Shown in pieces: positions 8,650 through 16,362 of a stretch of 64,000 bases of DNA. Source of the DNA: Nitrospira sp. (GTDB lineage Bacteria; Nitrospirota; Nitrospiria; Nitrospirales; Nitrospiraceae); the NCBI GenBank assembly GCA_005116745.1, contig SWDS01000010.1, forward strand, positions 120,474 to 184,473. The letters run 5' to 3'. Made by a program: the position numbers and the translations under genes. Each line of letters starts with the position of its first letter. The stretch's first letter is position 1. Under the pieces are notes generated by a model. The model was not told where the DNA came from, did not search any database, and saw only the letters and a program-made list of their open reading frames with translations.

Positions 8650-10335
8650 ATGAATAACCGATCTGCAACAAATCGCCTGTGTCTTTACCTCCGGACTGCT
8701 TCCCACCTTAAGCCAACACAAGTTGCTTTTCAGATCTTACGCAGGGTTTTTCTTTCACGGCCTCCTCAACTTGGTAACGATGCCATCCCTCTTCGCAATG
8801 GGATGCACTTGCTGTGTGAGCCCATACCATCAAAGTTCTCCGGCTCCGATACAGCATTTTTGTTTCTCAACGCTACGAAGGCATTCTGTGCTGGGGGCAT
8901 CGACTGGAAAAGCGCTGAGATGCCCAAACTCTGGCGCTACAATCTACACTATTGCGACTATCTGCTCGATACCGACCGATCGCTTCAGAGTAAGCGCCAA
9001 CTGATAAGCCACTGGATTACCCATAATCCACCAGGGACTGCGGATGCTTGGGAGCCCTACACTGTTTCACTGCGCATCGTCAATTGGGTCAAGTTGTTCT
9101 TGCAAGAACCAGAAATTGTGGTGCCGGAATGGTTGAACGTTCTGTATCAACAGGCAGCCTGGCTTGAGAAGAATATTGAGTATCACATACTGGCCAACCA
9201 TTATCTCAAAAACGGCAAAGCGCTCTTTTTCGCCGGAAGTTTTTTCGCTGGCACGGATGCAGAACGATGGCTGCAGAAGGGTTTGAGGATATTAATCGAA
9301 GAAGCGGACGAGCAGTTCCTGGAGGATGGTGGGCATTACGAGCGGAGTCCAATGTATCATTCGATATGTCTCGAAGACTACCTAGATGTGTTGAACCTCA
9401 TGACTTCGAACCCTGGTCTCATAAGCCAGGAGGTGGTCGATCGGCTTACGGAAAAGTCAAACACGGCTCTGGATTTCTTAAATGATGTCTGCTTGCCCGA
9501 TGGGGAGATCCCACTCTTCAATGACTCGGCTTTGGGCATTGCACCTGCGCCCGCTTGTATTTTTGAGTATGCCCGGCGGATCACTGGTTATGAACGGCCA
9601 TCGCTGCCTACAAATCTGACGATTATTGAGAAGGCAGAAAGCGGCTACTTCGTAATACGCAATGACGGAGACATGATGATCGTTGACTGCGGACCCGTGG
9701 GACCCGATTACCAACCAGGGCACGCCCATTGCGATACTCTCAGCTATGAGCTCGCACTCGACGGCCAACGCGTCGTCGTAGATAGTGGTGTGTACGACTA
9801 TGAAGCGGGTGCACGTCGACGATACTCCCGCAGCACCAAGGGGCACAATACGATCTCAGTGGACGGAGAGGAACAGTCGGAGATCTGGGGGGTATTCCGG
9901 GTTGCTAGGCGTGCATATCCCATTGGTGCGACCATCGTGAAGTTGTCGGGAGATCGGGTACGGTTTGAGGGGATGCATGATGGATTTAGACGGTTGTCTG
10001 GGAAGGTTATGCACAAGAGGGCGATTGAATACGATGGGCGTGGCACATGGACTGTGCGGGATGAAGTGACCGGGACGGGCAAGCACGATGTCGAAAGCGC
10101 TATTCACCTCCATCCGGATTACTCCACAAAACAAGTCAACGATTGCATCAAGATTCTTAAGAAGGATGGGAAAGCAATTGTCCGGCTGGAGCTCGTTGGA
10201 AACGCGTTGATTCGTGTGGAACCAGGTCGCTACTTTCCAGAATTTGGAATCGAGCACAAAAATGAGGTTATCGTGCTGTCTTGTTCCGGCACACTACCTC
10301 TGGAAATTGGTTATCGAATCAGTAAGGAATGCTGA
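8650..10335 (+). CDS. Heparinase II/III family protein (polysaccharide lyase-like)
   Basis: A protein of about 561 residues with the N-terminal (alpha/alpha) toroid and C-terminal beta-sandwich typical of heparinase II/III and alginate-lyase-like families. Toroid markers are WEPYTVSLRIVNWVKLF, HILANHYLKNGKALF and GGHYERSPMYHSICLEDYL; the sandwich begins with QPGHAHCDTLSYELALDG. No signal peptide is visible at the N-terminus, so it may act on lipid-linked intermediates in the cytoplasm or need another route out. I prefer the ATG at 8650 (MNNRSATNRL) because upstream residues, reached only from a TTG at 8599, do not look like the family. It is three bases from the next glycosyltransferase gene. 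Substrate unknown. Confidence 0.83.
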   Translation: MNNRSATNRLCLYLRTASHLKPTQVAFQILRRVFLSRPPQLGNDAIPLRNGMHLLCEPIPSKFSGSDTAFLFLNATKAFCAGGIDWKSAEMPKLWRYNLHYCDYLLDTDRSLQSKRQLISHWITHNPPGTADAWEPYTVSLRIVNWVKLFLQEPEIVVPEWLNVLYQQAAWLEKNIEYHILANHYLKNGKALFFAGSFFAGTDAERWLQKGLRILIEEADEQFLEDGGHYERSPMYHSICLEDYLDVLNLMTSNPGLISQEVVDRLTEKSNTALDFLNDVCLPDGEIPLFNDSALGIAPAPACIFEYARRITGYERPSLPTNLTIIEKAESGYFVIRNDGDMMIVDCGPVGPDYQPGHAHCDTLSYELALDGQRVVVDSGVYDYEAGARRRYSRSTKGHNTISVDGEEQSEIWGVFRVARRAYPIGATIVKLSGDRVRFEGMHDGFRRLSGKVMHKRAIEYDGRGTWTVRDEVTGTGKHDVESAIHLHPDYSTKQVNDCIKILKKDGKAIVRLELVGNALIRVEPGRYFPEFGIEHKNEVIVLSCSGTLPLEIGYRISKEC

Positions 10336-10338
10336 AAC

Positions 10339-11610
10339 ATGCGGGTCCTGTTTCTTTCCCACTATTTTCCTCCTGAGGTGAATGCTCCAGCCTCGCGAAC
10401 GTATGAGCACTGTAAGCAATGGGTGAGGGATGGCCACGAGGTGACGGTCGTGACCTGTGCACCTAATCATCCGCGCGGCAAGGTGTATGAAGGGTATAGC
10501 AACCGTTTCTTTCAACGGGAGGAAAAGGACGAGATTCGAATCATTCGGGTTTGGACCTATGTGACGGCCAATGAGGGTTTCTTTAAACGGACGCTGAACT
10601 ATGTTTCATTTATGGTGTCGTCGATTGTGGCAGCGCTTTGGTTGCCACAATCAGATGTGGTCGTGACGACCTCTCCCCAGTTCTTCAATGGCCTTGCCGG
10701 GTATTTCGTCAGCCGATTAAAACGCATGCCGTGGGTGTTGGAAATCCGAGACCTCTGGCCGGAGTCGATTCTGGCCGTGGGAGCGATTAGGAATAAGGCA
10801 ATTATTCGCATGCTGGAGTGGGTCGAGCTGTTCGCCTACCGAAAGGCTGATCGTATCGTGCCTGTGACCGACGCATTTAAACGGTATATGGTCAAGAAGG
10901 GGATTCCAGCTGAGAAAATCGAGGTCATCAAGAATGGAGTTGATCTGTCCTTCTTCAAGGAAGTCACTGGTCTAAATCCGATTGCGATGGAGCTTGGATT
11001 ACACGGCAAGTTTGTTGCCGCTTACGTTGGAACGCATGGCATGGCGCACTGCCTTGAGACGATTCTGTATTCGGCGCGTGAGCTTAAAGAACGCGAAGAC
11101 ATTGTGATTCTTCTCGTCGGAGATGGAGCCGAACGTCAACGTTTACTGGGAATGCGGGATGAAATGGTGCTCCACAACGTCATCATGCTTGATCAACAAC
11201 CGAAGGAGAAGATGCCCTATCTCTGGGCGCTTTCTGACGTGAGTCTGGTCCTATTGAAGAAGTCCGAGCTGTTCACAACGGTGATCCCCTCCAAGATTTT
11301 CGAAAGCATGGCGATGAAAAAGCCGATCATCCTAGGCGTGGAAGGGGAGAGTGCTGGGATTATCAAAGCTGCTGAGGCCGGTTTCTGTATCGAACCGGAG
11401 AACAGCCACGCACTTGCTGAATGTGTTCTGGAACTCTACAGGAATCGAGATTTGGCAGCGAAGCTCGGTTCAAACGGACGTCGGCATGTTGCGGAGCATT
11501 ACGATCGTACAGTACTGGCAAGGCGATATGAATCTCTGCTGGCATCGCTCATTCTCTCCTCAAGACCCACCGCATCGCCGTTGGTAGATGGAGACCAGCA
11601 ATCACTATAA
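10339..11610 (+). CDS. wbuB: Glycosyltransferase family 4, WbuB-like
   Basis: A 423-residue GT4 enzyme similar in pattern to WbuB, an N-acetyl-L-fucosamine transferase of O-antigen clusters. The N-terminus MRVLFLSHYFPPEVNAPASR is characteristic, followed by EIRDLWPESI and the donor-side VIPSKIFESMAMKKPIILGV. It is the last gene of the polysaccharide operon. Its final 107 codons and the following intergenic DNA are present again at 14509-15049, separated by an IS, a toxin-antitoxin pair and a truncated gene. The central block LELYRNRDL through VLARRYE is identical in both copies while the stretch just upstream is diverged. The functional gene is this copy because only it is full length. Sugar specificity is a guess from family resemblance. 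Confidence 0.85.
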   Translation: MRVLFLSHYFPPEVNAPASRTYEHCKQWVRDGHEVTVVTCAPNHPRGKVYEGYSNRFFQREEKDEIRIIRVWTYVTANEGFFKRTLNYVSFMVSSIVAALWLPQSDVVVTTSPQFFNGLAGYFVSRLKRMPWVLEIRDLWPESILAVGAIRNKAIIRMLEWVELFAYRKADRIVPVTDAFKRYMVKKGIPAEKIEVIKNGVDLSFFKEVTGLNPIAMELGLHGKFVAAYVGTHGMAHCLETILYSARELKEREDIVILLVGDGAERQRLLGMRDEMVLHNVIMLDQQPKEKMPYLWALSDVSLVLLKKSELFTTVIPSKIFESMAMKKPIILGVEGESAGIIKAAEAGFCIEPENSHALAECVLELYRNRDLAAKLGSNGRRHVAEHYDRTVLARRYESLLASLILSSRPTASPLVDGDQQSL

Positions 11611-11719
11611 TAGCGCTGCCGGTAGTCTGCAGGGTCGTCTTCCTCCTATGCTTCAATGACCGTCTGTGCCTCGGCGAACTCGCGCACGCTCACGCACTCA
11701 TTTCAAAATAAGCAGGTAC

Positions 11720-12958
11720 TATCCTGCTCCCCTTGAAATTGAGACCACCTTCACGACATGGTCCTATACGGACTGGGAGGTGAACATGGCAGCAGAATCG
11801 GCAGATCCAGTTGAACGATGGACAGCCAAACGACGCGTGGTGTTGGTGATGAGCATCTTGAAGGGCGAGACTTCCGTGGCCGAGGCGGCTCGCAGACATG
11901 GCCTGACGGTGGCGGAGGTGGAGGACTGGCGGGAGAAGTTTCTGCTGGGCGCCGAGAATGCGCTCCGCACCCGCCCAAAAGACGAAGAGGCCGTCAAGGA
12001 CGAGCAGATCAAGAAGCTCAAGCAGAAGATCGGCGATCTGGTCCTCGATAACGATTATGTTACGGGAGGCCTTGAAACCGTACCCTTTGGACCGGAAGAC
12101 ATCCGACGCGTGAGAGCGACGCTGTTGGGTGTCTCTGAGCGACGGAGCTGCCAGGTGCTCGGTGTCAGCCGAGCCGGTTTGCACCGAGCCACAGGAGCGG
12201 GACGACGCCGAGGCCGCACGGAGCCTCCATGGCTGGAACGGCTGCGGTATTGGATTCAACAGTATCCGACGTTTGGCTATCGCCGGTTGTGGGTGCAGTT
12301 GCGATTCCGAGATGGCATCGTGGTCAATCGGAAGGTGGTCTACCGTGTCCTGAGCCAGAAAGGATGGTTCGTGCATCAACGCGTCTGCACCCCACGCCCT
12401 CGCGTGCAAGGCTGGACGAGTCGGGCGGATCGCAGCAACGAACGATGGGCCATGGATGTGACGCACATTCCCTGTGGGCAGGATGGCTGGGCGCATCTTG
12501 CGGCGGTGATCGATTGTCATGATCGGGAAGTGATCGGCTACGAGTTGGCGCTCCGTAGTCGAGCGAAGGAGGCGGAGCGGGCGGTCGAAGCGGCCTGTCT
12601 ACAGCGATTCGGGACGTTGCGTCCCATGGGCGCACCGGTTCTCCGCAGCGACAATGGGCTGATCTTTCAGAGCCGGCGCTTTCGGCAGGCGTGTCGGGAC
12701 TATCGGCTGCAGCAGGAATTTATCACGCCGTATACGCCGGAGCAGAATGGGATCATCGAACGGTTCTTTCGCAGTCTCAAAGAAGAGTGTATCTGGCAAC
12801 ATGTCTTTCAGACATTCGAGGAGGCGCGACGAGTTATTCGGCAATGGCTCCAGTGGTACAACCACGAACGGCCACATCAAGCGCTCGGGTACCGGAGTCC
12901 CGTCCAATTCCGCGCGCAACAGTCAACCCAGGTGGCTTGATTTTAGGGGAGCACTACA
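11720..12958 (+). mobile_element. IS3-like insertion sequence, about 1.24 kb
   Basis: The element carries one transposase gene and has imperfect inverted ends. The left end contains TGCTCCCCTTGAAATTGAG followed by ACCACCT; the reverse complement of the right end contains TGCTCCCCTAAAATCAAG followed by CCACCT. The right end begins with TG, usual for IS3 elements. It is inserted in the spacer just after the wbuB-like gene, and the same spacer is uninterrupted in the duplicate at 14830-15049, so the IS arrived after the duplication or was never in the second copy. Confidence 0.8.
11786..12940 (+). CDS. IS3-family transposase, single-frame OrfA-OrfB
   Basis: A 384-residue DDE transposase. The first 100 residues are an OrfA-like helix-turn-helix (AARRHGLTVAEVEDWREKFL) followed by a lysine-rich leucine-zipper-like segment. 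The remainder is OrfB with an rve integrase core: DDE residues lie in AMDVTHIPCG, VLRSDNGLIF and EQNGIIERFFRSLKEE. OrfA and OrfB are usually separate frames joined by ribosomal frameshifting; here they are continuous through LDNDYVTGGLETVPFG, so either a fused type or a natural in-frame fusion. The ATG at 11786 is preceded by GGGAGG. An upstream in-frame start at 11666 would extend outside the IS and is rejected. No inactivating change is visible. Confidence 0.88.
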   Translation: MAAESADPVERWTAKRRVVLVMSILKGETSVAEAARRHGLTVAEVEDWREKFLLGAENALRTRPKDEEAVKDEQIKKLKQKIGDLVLDNDYVTGGLETVPFGPEDIRRVRATLLGVSERRSCQVLGVSRAGLHRATGAGRRRGRTEPPWLERLRYWIQQYPTFGYRRLWVQLRFRDGIVVNRKVVYRVLSQKGWFVHQRVCTPRPRVQGWTSRADRSNERWAMDVTHIPCGQDGWAHLAAVIDCHDREVIGYELALRSRAKEAERAVEAACLQRFGTLRPMGAPVLRSDNGLIFQSRRFRQACRDYRLQQEFITPYTPEQNGIIERFFRSLKEECIWQHVFQTFEEARRVIRQWLQWYNHERPHQALGYRSPVQFRAQQSTQVA

Positions 12959-13021
12959 GTACCTGATTCGCTGACGGCGCTCTCCACTGGGTTGCTTAAC
13001 TGCCTCTTTGTTGTCTTCTTC

Positions 13022-13105
13022 TAACTGCCGCGTACGGAAGTGCCGGAAAGCGCTGTTGGAGGGTTGAGGGTGGAGGGAGGAAGAACGTTAGAGATTGGAG
13101 GCGAG
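13022..13105 (+). repeat. Direct repeat R1 upstream of phd-vapC (palindrome plus purine tract)
   Basis: First of two long direct repeats that flank the toxin-antitoxin pair; the second is at 13926-14016. It begins TAACTGCCGCGTACGGAAGT, folds as an imperfect hairpin up to GCGCTGTTGGA, then continues into a purine-rich tract (GGGTTGAGGGTGGAGGGAGG and GTTAGAGATTGGAGG). A shorter third copy of the palindrome part lies at 15017-15049. Confidence 0.75.
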
Positions 13106-13137
13106 AAGGAGAAGGGGTGACATACTCTGATTCACGC

Positions 13138-13163
13138 TGTTGACCATGGTCGTTGACCATGGT
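13138..13163 (+). promoter_or_regulatory. Probable operator of the phd-vapC module
   Basis: Two tandem copies of TTGACCATGGT, each centred on the palindrome ACCATGGT (13143-13150 and 13156-13163), lie directly before the antitoxin start at 13174. Phd-type antitoxins commonly autoregulate by binding tandem short palindromes overlapping their promoter, so this is the likely binding site. Inferred from position and symmetry. Confidence 0.6.
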
Positions 13164-13173
13164 ATGGTCTCGC

Positions 13174-13443
13174 ATGGGAAAAGAGCGCAAACTGTCTGAG
13201 ATCGAAGAAGTCTCGATTTCTCAGTTCAAGGCGACATGCTTGGCGATTCTTGCACGGGTCAAGCGAACGAAGAAGCCTATTCTGGTCCTTCGCAAGGGAG
13301 AGCCGATTGCGCAGGTCGTGCCACCGCCTCTTCCTTCCATCCCTCCCTCGTGGCTAGGTTCATTGTCGAGTTCCGGTGAGATCCTTGGTGATATTCTTGG
13401 CCCAGCCTCCGCTCCGGAGGAATGGGAAGCCTTTCGCGCGTGA
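13174..13443 (+). CDS. Phd/YefM-type antitoxin
   Basis: A protein of about 89 residues with the Phd/YefM DNA-binding fold pattern: EEVSISQFKATCLAILARV followed by KKPILVLRKGEPIAQVVP, which corresponds to the conserved strand-turn-strand after the dimerisation helices. The C-terminal tail, rich in Pro and Ser with ILGDILGP, would wrap the toxin. ATG at 13174 is chosen because it starts just before the fold; a GTG/ATG seven codons upstream lies within the operator repeats. Its stop overlaps the PIN toxin start. Together they form a type II toxin-antitoxin system that autoregulates through the palindromes upstream. Confidence 0.85.
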   Translation: MGKERKLSEIEEVSISQFKATCLAILARVKRTKKPILVLRKGEPIAQVVPPPLPSIPPSWLGSLSSSGEILGDILGPASAPEEWEAFRA

Positions 13444-13835
13444 AGCTTCTGCTCGATACCCACATCCTTCTCTGGAGCGTGCTTGAGCCGGACAAGCTTT
13501 CGACGGAAGTGAAAGCCGAGCTGGAACACGCGCATAATGAACTCTGGCTATCACCCATCACGCTCTGGGAAGTCCATCTACTGGCTGAACGGAAACGGCT
13601 TCAGCTCCGGCCTGATCCTGCAAGGTGGATTGAGCACCTCTTGGCGACGATCCCATTTCGGGAAGCCCCTTTGACGCATGCCGTTGCCCTGATGAGTCGA
13701 CGAATCGATCTTGCCCATCAAGATCCGGCCGATCGATTTCTTGCTGCAACGGTCGTTGTGTACGGCTTGACGTTGCTGACGGCCGATGAGCGCCTTCTTC
13801 AGTCGCATCAGTTCCCCACATTGTCGGCACGATAG
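13422..13835 (+). CDS. PIN-domain toxin, VapC-type ribonuclease
   Basis: A 137-residue PIN ribonuclease of the Sll0205/VapC type. The four acidic metal-ligand positions are visible: LLLDTHILLW near residue 10, TLWEVHLLAE near residue 47, HQDPADRFLAAT near residue 101 and LLTADERLL near residue 118. It is expected to cleave RNA, often tRNA or rRNA, when the partner antitoxin is degraded. ATG at 13422 overlaps the antitoxin end by 22 bases; GTG at 13440 is an alternative. The module is flanked by direct repeats and lies between the intact wbuB-like gene and the duplicated 3' fragment, so it came in as part of a rearrangement. Confidence 0.88.
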   Translation: MGSLSRVKLLLDTHILLWSVLEPDKLSTEVKAELEHAHNELWLSPITLWEVHLLAERKRLQLRPDPARWIEHLLATIPFREAPLTHAVALMSRRIDLAHQDPADRFLAATVVVYGLTLLTADERLLQSHQFPTLSAR

Positions 13836-13925
13836 TATGTGGGATCCTGCGTTCCGTCCTCACAAAGAAACCAGCCCTGGGAACCACTGCCTGCTTTGGT
13901 TTTTGTAATGGTCAGGCAGTACGTC

Positions 13926-14016
13926 CAACTGCCACTTACGGAAGTGCCCGAAATGGCTGTTGGAGGGTTGAGGTTTGAGGGGGGAGGGAGGAAGAATGTT
14001 AGAGGTTCGAGGTGAG
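13926..14016 (+). repeat. Direct repeat R2 downstream of phd-vapC
   Basis: Second copy of the repeat at 13022-13105, with six extra bases in the purine tract. It reads CAACTGCCACTTACGGAAGT, then a complementary right arm GAAATGGCTGTTGG, then GGTTGAGGTTTGAGG and GTTAGAGGTTCGAGG. The stem changes relative to R1 (GCCACTT versus GCCGCGT on the left, AAATGGC versus AAAGCGC on the right) keep much of the pairing. The rest of 13836-14162 has no gene. Confidence 0.75.
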
Positions 14017-14162
14017 TGCTGAAGGTAGATAGTAGAAAAAAGACGTGTGGAGGCGATCGAGAAAGGTTGAGGTTTCGAAGGAAACGGATCAGCGACCAAT
14101 CTCGTCTTGGCGGAGGAAATTGCCGTTGCATGTTTGTGTAGATCGGTCTAGACAAGCGACCT

Positions 14163-14508
14163 ATGAACGCCGAGCAGATGGAAGAGATCAAGCGTCATGT
14201 TGGCGTGGTGGCGGAAGCACTCAGGAGCGATATCCGCCGAATAGCGGAGGGGCACGCCGCTATTCGGCATGAGTTGCAAGAACACCGTGGGGAGATTCGT
14301 GACGAGTTCAAAGAAATGCGGGCCCTCCTGCGGCTCTCATTTTCTCAGCTCGACCAGCGCGTCCACACCCCCGAAACGGATCTTTCCGCCTTGAAAGCCC
14401 GTATGGACCGCCTCGAATCAAGCCGGGCCTACTTCCCGCCGACACCATTCAGTCAACTCACTGCCGAGATCGATCAGGACAGTACAATGTCCCTGATTTC
14501 TTCTTCCC
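14163..14508 (+). pseudogene. Truncated coiled-coil protein of unknown function
   Basis: From ATG 14163, about 115 residues look native. They are charged and helical with heptad-like spacing: MEEIKRHVGVVAEALRSDIR, then EGHAAIRHELQEHRGEIRDE and LDQRVHTPETDLSALKARMD. After residue 115 the frame runs into the duplicated glycosyltransferase DNA read out of frame and stops at 14639, so the original C-terminus is missing. Similar small coiled-coil proteins are frequent near toxin-antitoxin genes in related genomes, in my recollection, but I cannot name a function. It may still be translated as a chimera of 158 residues. Confidence 0.5.
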
Positions 14509-14829
14509 GCCAAACTCTTCGAGAGCATGGCCATGGAGAAACCGATTATCCTGGGAGTGGAAGGGGAGCGCGCCGAACTCGTGATGTCGTCTGGCGGGGG
14601 AGTCTGTATCGAACCGGAGAACAGCCACGAGCTTGCTGAACATCTTCTGGAACTCTACAGAAATCGAGATTTGGCAGCGAAGCTCGGTTCAAACGGACGT
14701 CGGCATGTTGCGGAGCATTACGATCGTACAGTACTGGCACGGCGATATGAATACCTGCTGGTATCGCTCATTCTTTCCTCAAAATCCGCTGCATCGCCAT
14801 TGGTAGATCGAGACCAATCATCACGATGA
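14509..14829 (+). pseudogene. Duplicated 3' fragment of the wbuB-like glycosyltransferase
   Basis: The frame AKLFESMAMEKPIILGVEGE and onward matches the last 107 codons of the gene ending at 11610. From about CIEPENSH to the end the two copies are nearly identical in DNA, including a 36-residue identical block, but the first 35 codons differ at many sites (AELVMSSGGG in place of AGIIKAAEAG). The fragment lacks the N-terminal domain and the first half of the donor domain, so it cannot be an active enzyme. The mosaic identity suggests that it came from a different allele and was then partly homogenised by recombination. The homology continues about 220 bases past its stop. Confidence 0.85.
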
Positions 14830-15049
14830 TGCGCTGTCATAGGGGACAGGTAGTCTGCAGGGTCGTCTTCTCGCTACGCTTCAATGACCGTCTGTGCCTC
14901 GGCGAATGAGGCGAACTCGTGCACGCTCACACACTCATTTCATAATCAGCAGTTATTATGATTCACTGATGGCGCTCGACACTGGGTTGCTCAGCTGCCT
15001 TGTTGTTTTCTTTCTCCAACTGCCACGTACCGAAGTGCCGGAAATGGCC
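14830..15049 (+). repeat. Second copy of the wbuB downstream spacer, with partial repeat R3
   Basis: The spacer matches 11611-11715 joined to 12963-13051. Shared stretches include GGTAGTCTGCAGGGTCGTCT, CAATGACCGTCTGTGCCTCG and ACTGGGTTGCT. It ends with the palindrome arm CAACTGCCACGTACCGAAGT at 15017-15049 but lacks the purine tract of R1 and R2. This is the uninterrupted form of the site that the IS entered in the first copy. The rest up to 15301 has no gene. Confidence 0.8.
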
Positions 15050-15230
15050 CCTCACATAGACAATCTGCTCATTGTAATGGCATTCCGATGGTGAGAAATG
15101 CTGGGAAAGTTTTTCCGCTCTGTACAAGGCTTATACAAAACTGAACACCGTTGCACAAAATTGAAGCTCGTCGCTGCTCGGCGTCACCATCCTCTTCCTT
15201 AGTTTTCAGTCAGATAGAAGCCTGCCTCGG

Positions 15231-15246
15231 TGGTCTGGGATTTGCT
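15231..15246 (+). promoter_or_regulatory. Possible sigma-54 (-24/-12) promoter
   Basis: TGGTCTGGGATTTGCT has GG and GC dinucleotides separated by exactly ten bases and a TTGCT -12 box, the spacing required by RpoN. The -24 box is TGGT and not the preferred TGGC. It lies about 56 bases before the first VPLPA-CTERM gene. A similar, better match precedes the second such gene. RpoN-dependent PEP-CTERM genes are known in floc-forming betaproteobacteria; here it is inference. Confidence 0.4.
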
Positions 15247-15301
15247 GAGAGTACCCTATCCATTCATATTTTTAGCAATCAATTCTAGGAGGAGCGGAGT
15301 T

Positions 15302-15982
15302 ATGCCGATGCTCAAGTCATTACTTTGGAGAAGGTTCATTCTGCCGGCTGCTGTGGTGTGTGCCCTTTCGGTTACGGTCACGGCAGCTCAAGCAGCTCTG
15401 GTGAACTATTCGTTCACCGGCAACATCGACGGGATCGCCCCGGTCTTGGCCCCGGTTTCCGGTTCATTTCAATTTGACAGCGACCCCACGAAGAGCGGTG
15501 GTGTCTATAACGGTGTCGTAACAGGGTTCACTCTCAAAATTGGAGGGGGCTTCAGCTATCAAACAACGTTTGCGCCTGGTGCCAATGCCGTCACGATTTC
15601 GCAGAATACCCCTATGGCTGGTGGCAGTGGTGATCGGTGGGCTCTGGTATCCGCAGCTACGGGACCTACCTTGACAGGGACTGATTACTCGCCATTCAGT
15701 TTTGATCTTCGTCTCGACCGTGTGGGTGGGGGATTATTTGGGAATACGAATTTACAGAATCCGCCTAGCTTCGCCGATTTTGCCACGTCGAATTTGACTG
15801 CGGCGAGATGGCGGCTTTTCTTCGAGGATGTGAATGGTAATCCAGCCGTGGTTCTTGGATCAATCAGTAGCCTAACCGCGGTGCCGTTGCCGGCAGGAGT
15901 TGTGTTGTTCGGTATCGGTCTCATTTCGCTGGTCGGGCTGGGTGCAGGGGGGTTGCGAAATCTGCGTGGATCCCAGGCCTAA
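15302..15982 (+). CDS. VPLPA-CTERM sorting-domain exported protein
   Basis: A secreted protein of 226 residues. It begins with a signal peptide (FILPAAVVCALSVTVTAAQA) and ends with the exosortase sorting signal VPLPAGVVLFGIGL, a hydrophobic stretch, then a basic tail LRNLRGSQA. The mature part is rich in Gly, Ser and Thr with beta-strand-like segments and no cysteines, resembling other PEP-CTERM matrix proteins of unknown function. The exosortase at 18204 would cleave the tail and transfer the protein to the cell surface or matrix. ATG at 15302 is chosen because GGAGGAGCGG lies just upstream; an earlier in-frame start would put 24 extra residues before the signal peptide. A perfect hairpin follows the gene. 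Confidence 0.9.
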   Translation: MPMLKSLLWRRFILPAAVVCALSVTVTAAQAALVNYSFTGNIDGIAPVLAPVSGSFQFDSDPTKSGGVYNGVVTGFTLKIGGGFSYQTTFAPGANAVTISQNTPMAGGSGDRWALVSAATGPTLTGTDYSPFSFDLRLDRVGGGLFGNTNLQNPPSFADFATSNLTAARWRLFFEDVNGNPAVVLGSISSLTAVPLPAGVVLFGIGLISLVGLGAGGLRNLRGSQA

Positions 15983-16001
15983 TTAAGAAAATTACTTTTG
16001 A

Positions 16002-16042
16002 GCAAAGGGCGTGATACCTCGTGGTGGTATCACGCCCTTTGC
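16002..16042 (+). terminator. Perfect 17-bp inverted repeat, likely terminator
   Basis: GCAAAGGGCGTGATACC (16002-16018) is repeated in inverse at 16026-16042 around a seven-base loop, 19 bases after the first VPLPA-CTERM gene. The right arm ends in TTTGC and there is no long T tract, so it may act as a processing or stabilising hairpin as well as a terminator. Confidence 0.65.
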
Positions 16043-16236
16043 TATCATCAGCAGGATATTGAAAAAGTCCTCCAACCTCATGGAAGCCAGGGTTGAGAAT
16101 AAGATTTCGCGCATTGAATCTCTACTCAACTCTAACCTCGACCTCAGCCAGTTACGCCGACCTCAGGTAAGGATTCTGTCGCTCTCCACGCCCATTGCGC
16201 ATTCCTCTATGGCTTGATCGTGTGACTTCCTGCCTG

Positions 16237-16362
16237 GCAGGCTGTTGACAAAGTCCGCCAGCAGCGTTCTCGCCTCACTCAGAGGCTCACCGTACGGCAG
16301 AGAGTACGATTCGCCTCTTCGCTTGCTGCGGCCTTGCTGGACAGCCTTTCTGAACAGCCTGC
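16237..16362 (+). repeat. Palindromic dispersed element, copy A (126 bp)
   Basis: Bounded by GCAGGCTGTT and AACAGCCTGC and built of two long complementary halves. The diagnostic internal block, on the reverse strand, is CCAGCAAGGCCGCAGCAAGC followed by GAAGAGGCG. Three more copies occur at 30605, 43934 and 58798. Copy B has exactly the same length in the opposite orientation. No coding capacity; it has the look of a MITE. Confidence 0.85.

Larger units (their letters stand above)
11716..12962. repeat. Candidate 4-bp target duplication (GTAC) flanking the IS
   Basis: GTAC occurs at 11716-11719 and again at 12959-12962, immediately outside the inverted ends of the IS3-like element. The paralogous, uninterrupted sequence at 14950 reads AATCAGCAG-TTAT-TATGATTCACTG, where the occupied copy reads AATAAGCAG-GTAC, the IS, then GTAC-CTGATTCGCTG. 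The paralogue therefore serves as an empty-site reference and supports the placement, although the four target bases themselves differ. Confidence 0.6.

Noticed and set aside
13022-14016. Integron attC sites around the phd-vapC cassette
   Set aside because: The palindromes have AAC and GTT at their ends like attC cores, but they are too short (about 38 bases), the 3' core is GTTGGAG and not GTTRRRY, and homology continues well beyond the presumed crossover. No integrase is in the window.
14163-14639. Intact 158-residue coiled-coil gene
   Set aside because: The last about 43 codons are glycosyltransferase DNA read out of frame, so the original end is lost; kept as a truncated gene.
16237-16362. 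CRISPR-like repeat
   Set aside because: The palindromic element occurs singly at distant sites and has no spacer array.
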